Source: Pseudomonadota bacterium (lineage in GTDB: Bacteria > Pseudomonadota > Alphaproteobacteria > Rhizobiales > Devosiaceae). From it: a stretch of DNA of 31,078 nt. Positions 1 to 7,880 of this stretch are shown here, piece by piece. The notes under the pieces are model-generated. The model worked only from the letters and a program-made list of their open reading frames with translations. It made no database searches and was not told the DNA's origin. The translations under genes and the position numbers were made by a program. The stretch's first letter is position 1, and every line of letters starts with the position of its first letter. The stretch lies in NCBI GenBank assembly GCA_023431205.1, contig JAEYXQ010000111.1, positions 1 to 31,078 on the forward strand, given 5' to 3'.

Positions 1-22
1 GGTGTGAACTCACAACAAACGC

Positions 23-129
23 GGTGTCATTCCCGCGAAGGCGGGAACCCATCCTGAGGCGCTTGAACGGCCACCTTGCGGCTGTGGCGGCATCTCGGGA
101 TGGGCCCCCGCTTTCGCGGGGGTGACACC
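23..129. repeat. Family A palindromic element, copy 1
   Basis: This 107-bp element begins GGTGTCA and ends TGACACC. Its outer 31 bases on each side are inverted copies matching at 26 of 31 positions by hand alignment. The middle holds a second small hairpin (GCCAC...GTGGC). A diverged copy lies at 312-418 and a third at 3693-3800. Such short non-coding inverted-repeat elements are common in GC-rich alphaproteobacterial gaps; no transposase is present. Confidence 0.75.
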
Positions 130-183
130 GGGGGTGTGGCGGGGGTGGTGAAGGAGCCGAAAGACCGCACGTGCGGTGTTACC

Positions 184-216
184 GACCTCGTGGTTCGACA
201 GGCTCACCATGAGGTC
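184..216. repeat. Family B palindrome, copy 1
   Basis: This 33-bp sequence starts GACCTC and ends GAGGTC, with core TGGTTCGACAGGCTCACCA. The same sequence recurs at 13745-13777 (inverted) and 22429-22461. A sister version with core CTTCRACAAGCTCAGGA is at 13689-13721 and 22379-22411. Confidence 0.8.
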
Positions 217-311
217 TAGGAAGCTTCGGTAAGGCCCCCTCCCTTACCCTCCCCGCAAGGGGGAGGGTGGAGGAGAGATCAGGGATTTTGCCGAGGGGCC
301 ACAACATACTC

Positions 312-418
312 GGTGTCATTCCCCGCAAAAGCGGAACCCGTCCTGAGGTGTCTTGTACTGCCACCTTGCGGCTGTGGCAGGATCTCAGGATGGCCCCCGC
401 TTTCGCGAGGGTGACATC
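312..418. repeat. Family A palindromic element, copy 2
   Basis: This is a diverged copy of the element at 23-129. It shares the GGTGTCATTCC left end, the central CCACCTTGCGGCTGTGGC hairpin and the right-end CCCCGCTTTCGCG...GTGACA. The right terminus has decayed compared with copy 1. Confidence 0.7.
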
Positions 419-612
419 GGGGGTGTGGGTGGGGGTTAGGGGATGTGTCGGCTCTGTGTTTGCCGGCCCCCACCTGACCTCCCCCTGGAGGGGGAGGACG
501 GACCGAGTTTGCTAAGGTGTCGTGCCAAGCTCGATGCAGCCCCTCCCCCTTCAGGGAGAGGTTGGGTGGGGGGTTCTGCCGCGGGGCGGATCAACGCGCT
601 CGCGGCGAAAAC

Positions 613-642
613 AAAAAGGCCGGGCATCAAGCCCGGCCTTTT
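613..642 (-). terminator. Rho-independent terminator of the DUF4167 gene
   Basis: A perfect 12-bp stem (614-625 pairing with 631-642) encloses a 5-base loop. On the minus strand it is followed by a run of T (complement of A613-A617). It lies 18 bases past the stop codon at 660, so it ends transcription of the DUF4167 gene. The stem is A/T-flanked on both sides and could also work on the plus strand. Confidence 0.9.
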
Positions 643-659
643 CACAAAGCTCTATCGCC

Positions 660-1283
660 CTATTCCGCGGCGCTGGTGGCGCTGCCGGTGAGGAAGGCGG
701 GCAGGTCCGGGACGTCCGGCTGCGGGGCGCCCGAGGGATCACCGCCATTGCCGTTGCCGTCGCCACCACCCTGGGTGCGGCGGCGGCGCGGGCGGCGCTC
801 ACGGGGCTTGCGACCGTCGCCCGGCTGGCCTTCGGCCTGCTGGGGCTGGGCCTCGCCATCCTGCTCGGCGGCAGCGGCAGGCGCCTCAGCGGTTTCGCCT
901 TCGGCTTCATCCTGCTGCGGCTGCTGCTGTTGCGGCTGGTGCTGCTGCGGCGAGGCGAAGCGGGAGTTGATCTCGATATCGTCGTCGAAATCGTCCTCCG
1001 GCTGGGGCTGCCCGTCCGGACGCGGGTTCATCTGCTGCTGGGCAGAGGCCACGATGCGGAAATAATGCTCGGCGTGCTGCAGGTAGTTCTCCGCCATCAC
1101 CGAATCGCCACTCGACTGGGCATCGCGCGCCAGCTGCAGGTACTTCTCGGCGATGTGGGCGGCATTGCCGCGCACCTTCACGTCGGGGCCGTTGCTCTCA
1201 TAGCTCCGGGAAAGCGGATTGACGTGCTTGCGCCCGCCGTTACGGCCCCGCTGCCGGTTCTTGTTCTGGTTGTTGGGTCTCAT
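660..1283 (-). CDS. DUF4167 domain protein
   Basis: This 207-residue protein has a basic, Asn/Arg/Gln-rich N-terminus (about 1-25), then the conserved DUF4167 helical block (about 25-80, including AEKYLQLARDAQSSGD and the following ENYLQHAEHYFRI stretch). A long low-complexity Gln/Pro/Arg tail follows. DUF4167 proteins are small, often RNA-binding-like alphaproteobacterial proteins of unknown function, usually found next to prfA and prmC as here. It starts ATG at 1283 with no strong ribosome site. It is separated from prmC by 332 bases, so it may have its own promoter. Family assignment is by remembered sequence pattern; the biochemical role is unknown. Confidence 0.85.
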   Translation of the reverse strand: MRPNNQNKNRQRGRNGGRKHVNPLSRSYESNGPDVKVRGNAAHIAEKYLQLARDAQSSGDSVMAENYLQHAEHYFRIVASAQQQMNPRPDGQPQPEDDFDDDIEINSRFASPQQHQPQQQQPQQDEAEGETAEAPAAAAEQDGEAQPQQAEGQPGDGRKPRERRPRRRRTQGGGDGNGNGGDPSGAPQPDVPDLPAFLTGSATSAAE

Positions 1284-1615
1284 CTGGTCGTTCTGTTGAC
1301 TTCAAACAGGAGTAACGTGGAGGCGGACCGGCTCCCTGCGGGCCCTGCCAATCACCTCGGGCGAGCGCAAGGGCATCGGGCGAGGCCTACCGGCTTCATG
1401 AAGACCTGAACCGTCTGACGGCTTTCCTGCCACACATTCCGAACCACTTCCGCGTCGCTCCCGATCTCGTCGGGGGCCGCGCTGCCCTTGCAGCTACAGG
1501 AATGTTTCGGGTGGCTGTACACCGTGGCGCCCATGATGCGCCGTTGACAGCACGAATAAACTAGCCGGTTTGAGCGGATATTCAAAGCATAAAGTGCGTC
1601 GCCGCGCGACGTTGC
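1284..1615. other. Gap between prmC and the DUF4167 gene
   Basis: About 330 bases without a supported gene. A weak TTG-start frame (77 codons, 1352-1585, minus) is open but resembles nothing. The stretch near 1555-1590 is AT-richer than its surroundings and could hold the DUF4167 promoter on the minus strand, but no convincing -35/-10 pair was found. Confidence 0.4.
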
Positions 1616-2560
1616 TCACAGATGGTGCGCCGAAACCACCCGATCAAGCCCCCCGAGGTCTTTGTGAACGGCGATGTCGCGCCAGCCGTGGCGGGCCAGA
1701 ATCTCGGTGACGGCGACGCCCTGGTCGTAGCCGATCTCGACCAGCAGTTCGCCCCCGGGAGCCAGATGCTGCGGCGCTTCGGCGGCAATGACCCAGTAGG
1801 GCGCGAGCCCATCCGGGCCGCCATCGAGCGCCAGCGCCGGGTCGAACTCCCGCACCTCCGCCGACAGGGTGGGGATGACCGCGGAGACGATATAGGGCGG
1901 GTTGGACACGATCAGGTGAAATGCGCCGCGGCCACCCCCCTCCCGGCCTCCCCCGCAAGGGGGGAGGTGGGCTTCTGTGCCTTGGGCCGGATCTCCGCCT
2001 AAACCCGGGCCGGCACCTCCCCCCTTGCGGGGGAGGTTGGGAGGGGGGTGGGCCAGCGGCTCGAACCAGCTCCCTCCCAAAAACGCGATTCGCTCACCGA
2101 CCCCGTTGCGCCCGGCATTGACCCGGGCGGCCTCCAGCGCCTCGGCACTGAGATCGACCCCGACCGCCGTGGCGTCGGGCCGATTGACCAGCACCGCGAT
2201 GGGGATGCAGCCGGTGCCGGTGCCGAGATCGAGCAGGCGGCCACCCTGCGGCAGCGCAGCGATCGCCCGGTCGACCAGCAGCTCGGTTTCCGGCCGTGGC
2301 TCGAGGGTGGCGGCATTGAGGGTGAAGGGGAGGCCGTAGAATTCGCGTTCGCCGATGACGCGGGCCACGGACTCGCCGGTGAGCCGCCGGCGCATCAGCG
2401 CCTCGACCCGTGCGGCGGTATCGGCGTCCACCGGCTCCCGCTCGCGAACCGCCAGATCGAGATCGCTCAACCCGAGGGCATGCGCCGTCAGCCGCTTCGC
2501 ATCGATCACCGGGGAGACTGAACCCTGCCCGGCCAGCACGTCGCGCCACTGGCGCCACAA
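1616..2560 (-). CDS. prmC: Protein-(glutamine-N5) methyltransferase, release factor specific, carrying a repeat-encoded insertion
   Basis: PrmC (HemK) methylates the Gln of the GGQ loop in release factors using S-adenosylmethionine. The N-terminal helical domain (about 1-75) is followed by a Rossmann methyltransferase domain with motif I DLGTGTGCIP (111-120), acidic motif VGVDLS (133-138) and the catalytic NPPY at 220-223. It lies directly after prfA, its substrate gene. Residues about 171-212 are a Pro/Gly-rich block absent from normal family members; it is encoded by a palindromic repeat (1935-2048) and makes the protein 314 residues rather than roughly 275-290. The start used here is TTG at 2558-2560. 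An in-frame CTG at 2585-2587 overlapping the prfA stop (CTGA) would add nine residues that look family-like, so the true start is uncertain. Confidence 0.9.
   Translation of the reverse strand: MWRQWRDVLAGQGSVSPVIDAKRLTAHALGLSDLDLAVREREPVDADTAARVEALMRRRLTGESVARVIGEREFYGLPFTLNAATLEPRPETELLVDRAIAALPQGGRLLDLGTGTGCIPIAVLVNRPDATAVGVDLSAEALEAARVNAGRNGVGERIAFLGGSWFEPLAHPPPNLPRKGGGAGPGLGGDPAQGTEAHLPPCGGGREGGGRGAFHLIVSNPPYIVSAVIPTLSAEVREFDPALALDGGPDGLAPYWVIAAEAPQHLAPGGELLVEIGYDQGVAVTEILARHGWRDIAVHKDLGGLDRVVSAHHL
1935..2048. repeat. Family C palindromic element inside prmC
   Basis: Two 35-bp arms (1935-1969 and 2014-2048) are inverted copies of each other, matching at 33 of 35 positions. They are separated by 44 bases. 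Each arm is itself a hairpin around CCCCCGCAAGGGGG. The same layout (34-44-34) occurs between genes at 22186-22297. Here the element is read through in frame as part of prmC. Confidence 0.9.
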
Positions 2561-2583
2561 GCCCCCGATGGTGAGCGCCGTCG

Positions 2584-3660
2584 TCAGTTCACCGATTCCA
2601 TGGCCGCGAGCTGCTCGGCCTGGGCGGTGGTGATCAGCGCCTCGATCAGTTCGTCCAGCGCTTCGCCGGCCATCACCTTGTCGAGCTTGTAGAGCGTCAG
2701 GTTGATGCGGTGATCGGTGACGCGCCCCTGCGGGAAATTATAGGTGCGGATGCGCTCGGAGCGATCGCCCGAGCCGACCTGGCCCTTGCGCTCGGCCGAG
2801 CGGGCCGAGTCGCGCTCCTCGCGCTGCATCTCGTAGAGGCGCGAGCGGAGCACGATCATCGCCTGCGCCCGGTTCTGGTGCTGCGACTTCATCGCCGAGG
2901 TCACCACGATGCCGGTCGGGATGTGGGTGACGCGCACCGCCGAGTCGGTGGTGTTGACGTGCTGTCCGCCCGAGCCCGAGGCACGCATGGTGTCGATGCG
3001 GATGTCCTCGGGGCGGATGTCGATGTCGATGTCCTCGACCTCGGGGAGCACTGCGACCGTCGCCGCCGAGGTGTGGATACGGCCCGAGCCTTCGGTTGCC
3101 GGCACGCGCTGGACGCGATGGACGCCGGACTCGAACTTCATGCGCGCATAGACACCGCGCCCCGAGACATTGGCGATGATTTCCTTGAAGCCCCCCATTT
3201 CGCCGGGGCTTTCCTCCATCACCGTCACCTTCCAGCCGTGGCCGGCGGCGTAGCGTTCATACATGCGGAACAGGTCACCGGCGAACAGCGCCGCCTCGTC
3301 GCCACCGGTGCCGCCCCGGATTTCGAGGATGATCGACTTCTCGTCGGCCTCGTCTTTGGGCAGCAGCAGGATGCGGATCGACTGGGTCAGCCGCTCGATG
3401 TCCTCGTCCAGCGTCTCGATCTCGGCGCGGGCCATCTCGGCCAGGTCCCTGTCGCCGCTGTTGAGCAGGTCCTCGGCTTCCGCCCGGTCCTTGACGGCCT
3501 TCTTGTAGGCGCCGATCTCGCCGACGATGTCGCTGAGGTCGGAGTGCTCCTTGCTCAGCCTGGCGAACTCGTCCGGGTTGGCTCCACCCGACAGTGCCGC
3601 CTCGATATACTGGAAGCGCATCTCGAGGGCGTCGAGCTTGTCCTGAGGGAGTGAGGGCAT
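2584..3660 (-). CDS. prfA: Peptide chain release factor 1
   Basis: RF1 recognises UAA and UAG stop codons and triggers peptide release on the ribosome. In the 358-residue form the anticodon-like tripeptide PAT is at 187-189 (context QRVPATEG) and the peptidyl-transferase GGQ motif at 231-233 (context SGSGGQHVN); PAT marks RF1 rather than RF2. Length fits the family (about 360). ATG at 3658-3660 is chosen because the protein then aligns with E. coli RF1 from its first residues; a GTG four codons upstream (3670-3672) is possible. prmC follows directly. A family A repeat (3693-3800) lies just upstream. Confidence 0.95.
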   Translation of the reverse strand: MPSLPQDKLDALEMRFQYIEAALSGGANPDEFARLSKEHSDLSDIVGEIGAYKKAVKDRAEAEDLLNSGDRDLAEMARAEIETLDEDIERLTQSIRILLLPKDEADEKSIILEIRGGTGGDEAALFAGDLFRMYERYAAGHGWKVTVMEESPGEMGGFKEIIANVSGRGVYARMKFESGVHRVQRVPATEGSGRIHTSAATVAVLPEVEDIDIDIRPEDIRIDTMRASGSGGQHVNTTDSAVRVTHIPTGIVVTSAMKSQHQNRAQAMIVLRSRLYEMQREERDSARSAERKGQVGSGDRSERIRTYNFPQGRVTDHRINLTLYKLDKVMAGEALDELIEALITTAQAEQLAAMESVN

Positions 3661-3692
3661 GCTGGGGTTCACACAGATCTGGTCACAACCAC

Positions 3693-3800
3693 GGTGTCAT
3701 CCCGGCGAAAGCCGCGATCCATCTCGAGATGGAGCCGCGGCCGGCTGGTGCAAGCGGAGGCACCTCAGGATGGGCCCCGGCTCGAGGCCGGGGTGACACC
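3693..3800. repeat. Family A palindromic element, copy 3, upstream of prfA
   Basis: This 108-bp element starts GGTGTCAT and ends GTGACACC with inverted ends. It shares the CTCAGGATGGGCCCC right-hand segment with the copy at 23-129. It fills most of the 187-base gap between the 67-residue gene and prfA, so it lies inside a gene run that is normally compact and may be carried on the prfA leader RNA. Confidence 0.75.
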
Positions 3801-3847
3801 GAGCGTGTAGAGCGGCCGGTGCCGAACATCAAGTCACCGAGCCGTTC

Positions 3848-4051
3848 TCAGCCCTTCCGGCGCTCACCTTTTTGCGCCGCAAGCCGCTCCCGGCCCGAGG
3901 CGGTGAGTGCGGCCCCGCCTTCCTTCTGCTCGATCAGCGCCATGGACAGGAGCTTGGCGAACACCAGCGGCTCGAGATCGAGCGGCTGCGTCGGCTCGCC
4001 GAAGCGGGCGAGGGCCTCGAGGTCTTGGCGGGTGAGATCGCTGTCGGACAT
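3848..4051 (-). CDS. Conserved small hypothetical protein (67 aa)
   Basis: This short gene lies between ptsP and prfA, 56 bases after the ptsP stop. The protein starts MSDSDLTRQDLEALARFGE. It has a helical, leucine-rich centre (LEPLVFAKLLSMALIEQKEG) followed by an LTASGRERL-like segment, a pattern recalling a degenerate winged-helix end. From memory, similar small proteins occur at this spot in related genomes; this was not checked. Start ATG at 4049-4051; longer in-frame starts exist but run back into ptsP. Function unknown. Confidence 0.6.
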   Translation of the reverse strand: MSDSDLTRQDLEALARFGEPTQPLDLEPLVFAKLLSMALIEQKEGGAALTASGRERLAAQKGERRKG

Positions 4052-4107
4052 GGCGGCACGCTGTTGCTTTGCCGCATGAAAACACGCGGCGCGGCCGGCC
4101 GGTTGCC

Positions 4108-6378
4108 TCAGCCCATCGGCAGGTTCTGCCGTTCCACCCACTCCTGCAGCACCTCGCGGATGCTGACGCCATTGGCGCCATCGCTCAGCGCCGCGCCCAC
4201 CGAGAGGCGGACGGGCTTGAGGTCGAGGTTGAGCACCATCTCCTTGATCGGGCCGATCGAGGCCGGGCTCATCGACAGCCGGTTCATGCCGATCGCCATC
4301 AGCGCCAGCGCCTCGAGCGGCCGGCCGGCGAGCTCGCCGCACATGGTGACGGGGATGTTGTAGCGGTGCGCAGCATCCACCACCATGCGGATGGCCCTCA
4401 GGCGCGGCATGCCGATGGGGTCGTAGTTCTTGGCCACGCGCGGATTGGCGCGGTCCGAGGCGGTCAGGAATTGCACCAGGTCGTTGGAGCCGATGGAGAC
4501 GAAATCGGCTTCCGGCATCAGCTGGTCGAGTTCGAACAGCAGTGAAGGCACTTCCACCATGGCGCCAAGCTCGAGCCGGCTCGGGATCGGCCGGCCCTGG
4601 CGGCGCAGGCGCTCGATCTCCTTGTGGACCACGAGGCGCGTCTGGGTGAACTCGAAAGTCTCGGTGACCATCGGCACCAGGATCTTGAGCGGCCGCCCGT
4701 CCGCCGCCATCAAGAGGGCGCGGATCTGGGTGCGCAACAGGCCCGGCCGGGCGAGGCCGAGGCGAATGGAGCGGAAGCCCATGGCCGGGTTTTCCTCGGC
4801 CATCGAGCGCTGGTAGGGCAGCACCTTGTCGCCGCCGATATCAAGCAGGCGGAACACCACCGGCCGCTCGCCGGCGATCTCCATCGCCTCGGCGTAAAGG
4901 TCGCGCTGCTCCTCGAGCCGCGGGAGCTTCGAGGCGATCATGAACTGCAGTTCGGTGCGGAACAGGCCGACACCGGCCGCGCCGGTATCGTCCAGCATCG
5001 GCAGGTCGGCGACGAGCCCGGAATTGTGCAGCAGGGTGATGTCGACCCCATCGCGGGTGACGCTCGGCTGGTCGCGCAGCGCCGCATAATGGGCGCGGCG
5101 GCGGGCCGAGACGCGAACCTTGTCGATATAGGTCTGCTCGATCTCCGGGGTCGGCCGCAGGTGCACCACGCCGGCCGAGCCGTCGATGATGATGTCGTCG
5201 CCGGTTTCCGACATCGACACGATCGACTGCGCCTGCCCGACGGCCACGAGCCCGAGCGAGCGGGCGACGATGGCGACATGGGCGGTGGTGCCGCCTTCCT
5301 CGAGCACGAGGCCCCGCAGCTTGCTGCGATTGTATTCGAGCAGCTCGGCAGGGCCCATGTTGCGGGCAACCAGAATGGCGTTGTCCGGCAGTTCCTTCTG
5401 CTTGAGCGCATGGCCGTCGCCGGTCAGCACCCGCAGGAGCCGGTTGGCGAGGTCGTCGAGATCGTGCAGGCGGTCGCGGATATAGGGGTCGGTCTGGCGC
5501 AGCATGCGGGCGCGGGTGTCGTTCTGCACCCGCTCCACGGCAGCCTCGGCCGACAGGCCATTGTCGATCGCCTCGGTCAGCCGGTGCACCCAGCCGCGAT
5601 CATTGGCGAACATGCGGTAGGTTTCGAGGATCTCGCGGTGGTCGGTGGCCCCGGCCATGTCGCCGTGGTCGAGCATGGCGTCGATCGACACGCGCATGCG
5701 CTCGAGCGCGCTCTCGAGCCGCGCCTTTTCCGCGTCGGTGTCATCGGCGATGAAGTTGGTGACCACCACACGCGGGTCGTGCAGCACGACGGTGCCGAGC
5801 GCGATCCCCTCGGTGAAGCTGACGCCGGTGAACATGCGGGGGCGCCTCAGGTCGATGTCCGAGCCCGGCTTGATCAGGTTGTCGAAATCGGAGGTGGCGA
5901 CCATCTCGGCGAGAATGGTCGCCGTGGTCAGCATCGCCTCGGTCTCTTCCTCGCCGAAATGCCGGCTCGAGGCATTCTGCACGGTGAGCACGCCCAGCGT
6001 CTGGCCGGCGCGCAGCACCGGCACGCCGAGAAAGGCGTTGAACTTCTCCTCGCCCGTTTCCGGACGGTAGGCGAAGGCAGGATGGCTGGGCGCGTTGTCG
6101 AGACTCAGCGGCTCGGCCTCGGCGGCAATCAGGCCGACCAGGCCTTCGCCGAGCCTCAGCGTCGTCATGTGCACCGATTCGGCCGCCAGGCCGCGGGTTG
6201 CGAACAGCTCCAGCGCGCCATCATCGCGCAGCACATAGAAGGAGCACACATCGGCGTGCATGTTTTCGGCGATCAGGGTGACGATCTTGTCGAGCCGCGC
6301 CTGCGAAGCCAGCGGCTCCGCCATGGTCTCGCGCAACTGCTTCAGCAGCACCCTCGGGCCGCCGATGGAGGTCACCAT
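4108..6378 (-). CDS. ptsP: Phosphoenolpyruvate-protein phosphotransferase PtsP (EI-Ntr)
   Basis: EI-Ntr takes phosphate from PEP and passes it to NPr and then EIIA-Ntr, a regulatory chain linked to nitrogen and potassium status rather than sugar import. In this 756-residue protein, residues about 15-160 form a GAF sensor domain. The EI N-terminal domain follows, with phospho-accepting His367 in GGTTAHVAIVARS. The C-terminal PEP-binding barrel includes FRTELQFM and the CGELAGRP active-site segment. Length fits the GAF-EI form. ATG at 6376-6378 is chosen; a TTG four codons upstream would also be in frame. It lies 65 bases after lysC on the same strand, a common Hyphomicrobiales order. Confidence 0.95.
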   Translation of the reverse strand: MVTSIGGPRVLLKQLRETMAEPLASQARLDKIVTLIAENMHADVCSFYVLRDDGALELFATRGLAAESVHMTTLRLGEGLVGLIAAEAEPLSLDNAPSHPAFAYRPETGEEKFNAFLGVPVLRAGQTLGVLTVQNASSRHFGEEETEAMLTTATILAEMVATSDFDNLIKPGSDIDLRRPRMFTGVSFTEGIALGTVVLHDPRVVVTNFIADDTDAEKARLESALERMRVSIDAMLDHGDMAGATDHREILETYRMFANDRGWVHRLTEAIDNGLSAEAAVERVQNDTRARMLRQTDPYIRDRLHDLDDLANRLLRVLTGDGHALKQKELPDNAILVARNMGPAELLEYNRSKLRGLVLEEGGTTAHVAIVARSLGLVAVGQAQSIVSMSETGDDIIIDGSAGVVHLRPTPEIEQTYIDKVRVSARRRAHYAALRDQPSVTRDGVDITLLHNSGLVADLPMLDDTGAAGVGLFRTELQFMIASKLPRLEEQRDLYAEAMEIAGERPVVFRLLDIGGDKVLPYQRSMAEENPAMGFRSIRLGLARPGLLRTQIRALLMAADGRPLKILVPMVTETFEFTQTRLVVHKEIERLRRQGRPIPSRLELGAMVEVPSLLFELDQLMPEADFVSIGSNDLVQFLTASDRANPRVAKNYDPIGMPRLRAIRMVVDAAHRYNIPVTMCGELAGRPLEALALMAIGMNRLSMSPASIGPIKEMVLNLDLKPVRLSVGAALSDGANGVSIREVLQEWVERQNLPMG

Positions 6379-6443
6379 AAACCCACGCAAACGGCCCGCC
6401 CGCCGCCCCCCCTTTAAGGACGAGGGGCCGCCGACGTGGCGGA

Positions 6444-7709
6444 CTATTCGTCCTTCTTGTCGAGACCGTAATACGTGTGCAGGGCCCTCACGGCAAGCTC
6501 GGCATACTGCTCATCGATGAGCACCGATGTCTTGATTTCCGAGGTGGTGATCAACTGGATGTTGATGCCCTTGTCGGCCAGGGCCTTGAACATCGAGGAG
6601 GCAACGCCGGCATGCGAGCGCATACCCACGCCCACCACGGACACCTTGGCGCCGCCCTTGGCGCCGGTGATGCGGCCATACTCGATCTTGTCGCCGGCGC
6701 CCTTGAGCGCCTTCATTGCCTTGTCGTACTCGCTGTCGGGCACGGTGAAGGTGATGTCGGTGGTGGCCCCGTCATCGGCGATGTTCTGGACGATCATGTC
6801 AACCACGATGCCCTGGTCGGCCAGCGTGCCGAAGATGGCCGCCGCAACGCCGGGATTGTCCTTGACGTCGCGCAGGGTGATCTTGGCCTCGGCCTTGGCG
6901 AGGGTCACGCCCGAAACGATCTGCTTTTCCATGATCTCATCCTCATCGCATACCAGCGTGCCGGGGACGCCGGGCGTGCCGTCGGGCGCCACCTGGGGCG
7001 CATCGGGGTCGTCGAAGCTCGAGCGGACCAGGAGCGGCACCTTCTGCGCCATGGCCAGCTCCACCGAGCGGATCATCAGCACCTTGGCGCCGAGCGAGGC
7101 CATTTCCAGCATCTCCTCGAACGAGATCCTGGTCATGCGCTGGGCCTTGGGCACGATACGGGGGTCGGTAGTGTAAACACCGTCCACATCGGTATAGATG
7201 TCGCACCGATCCGCCTTCACCGCCGCCGCCACCGCCACCGCCGAGGTATCGGACCCGCCGCGCCCAAGGGTGGTGATGCGGTTGTTGGGCGAAATGCCCT
7301 GGAAGCCGGTAATGACCGGCACCCAGCCGGCCTTCATGCGGGCATCGAGCTCGGTGGGGTCGATATCGGTGATGCGGGCGGCCCCATGGGAGTCGTCGGT
7401 GTAGATCGGCACCTGCCAGCCGGCAAAGGAGCGCGACTGCACGCCCATCTCGCTGAGCACGATTGCCATCAGCCCGGCGGTGACCTGCTCGCCCGAGGCC
7501 ACGACGGCATCGTATTCGCGCGCATCGTGCAGGGCGCTGGCTTCGTTGACCCAGCCGACCAGCTCATTGGTCTTGCCGGCCATGGCCGACACCACCACCG
7601 CCACTTCGTGGCCGGCATCGACCTCGCGTTTCACATGGCGGGCGGCCTGACGGATACGCTCCACCGTGGCAACGGACGTGCCCCCGAACTTGACGACGAT
7701 GCGGGCCAA
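6444..7709 (-). CDS. lysC: Aspartate kinase
   Basis: Aspartokinase phosphorylates aspartate, the first step toward lysine, threonine, methionine and diaminopimelate. The 421-residue protein begins MARIVVKFGGTSVA, with the kinase lysine/GGTS motif at 7-11. The amino-acid kinase fold runs to about 245 (including GFQG and TLGRGGSDTSAVA). Two ACT domains (about 265-335 and 345-415) presumably mediate lysine/threonine feedback. The start is TTG at 7707-7709, supported by GGGGAAG just upstream and by the fit to the family N-terminus. It is a monofunctional, single-polypeptide type and heads the minus-strand run leading into ptsP. Confidence 0.95.
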   Translation of the reverse strand: MARIVVKFGGTSVATVERIRQAARHVKREVDAGHEVAVVVSAMAGKTNELVGWVNEASALHDAREYDAVVASGEQVTAGLMAIVLSEMGVQSRSFAGWQVPIYTDDSHGAARITDIDPTELDARMKAGWVPVITGFQGISPNNRITTLGRGGSDTSAVAVAAAVKADRCDIYTDVDGVYTTDPRIVPKAQRMTRISFEEMLEMASLGAKVLMIRSVELAMAQKVPLLVRSSFDDPDAPQVAPDGTPGVPGTLVCDEDEIMEKQIVSGVTLAKAEAKITLRDVKDNPGVAAAIFGTLADQGIVVDMIVQNIADDGATTDITFTVPDSEYDKAMKALKGAGDKIEYGRITGAKGGAKVSVVGVGMRSHAGVASSMFKALADKGINIQLITTSEIKTSVLIDEQYAELAVRALHTYYGLDKKDE

Positions 7710-7880
7710 AATGCTTCCCCAAACAACCGCCGAACCCGGCGGTACGCTTCAGTTGCGCGGGGAATGCCACAAAGCCGGGCCGGGATCAACGGGCATGGAG
7801 ACGCAGGGTGCCGCCCAGCACTGCCCGCTCGCCTGACGGCACCGCACGCAATCGGACTGCTTTGCAGATCCCGCGCCCGG

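Larger units (their letters stand above)
1..612. other. Gene-free repeat-rich stretch at left edge
   Basis: No credible gene is seen. Open frames here are short, lie inside repeats and have no family resemblance. The stretch holds two family A palindromic elements (23-129, 312-418), one family B palindrome (184-216) and several family C C-rich/G-rich hairpins (about 234-270, 470-500 and 536-575). Nothing else is recognised. Confidence 0.7.

Noticed and set aside
1..600. CRISPR array
   Set aside because: The repeats are palindromic, unevenly spaced and of different families, without regular spacers or cas genes.
522..1409. 295-codon plus-strand frame opposite the DUF4167 gene
   Set aside because: It is antisense to a gene with a family domain and its own terminator, and its Leu-rich translation is typical of reversed Gln/Arg-rich coding sequence.
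4624..6417. 597-codon plus-strand frame opposite ptsP
   Set aside because: It is a shadow of ptsP, which is supported along its whole length by domain motifs.
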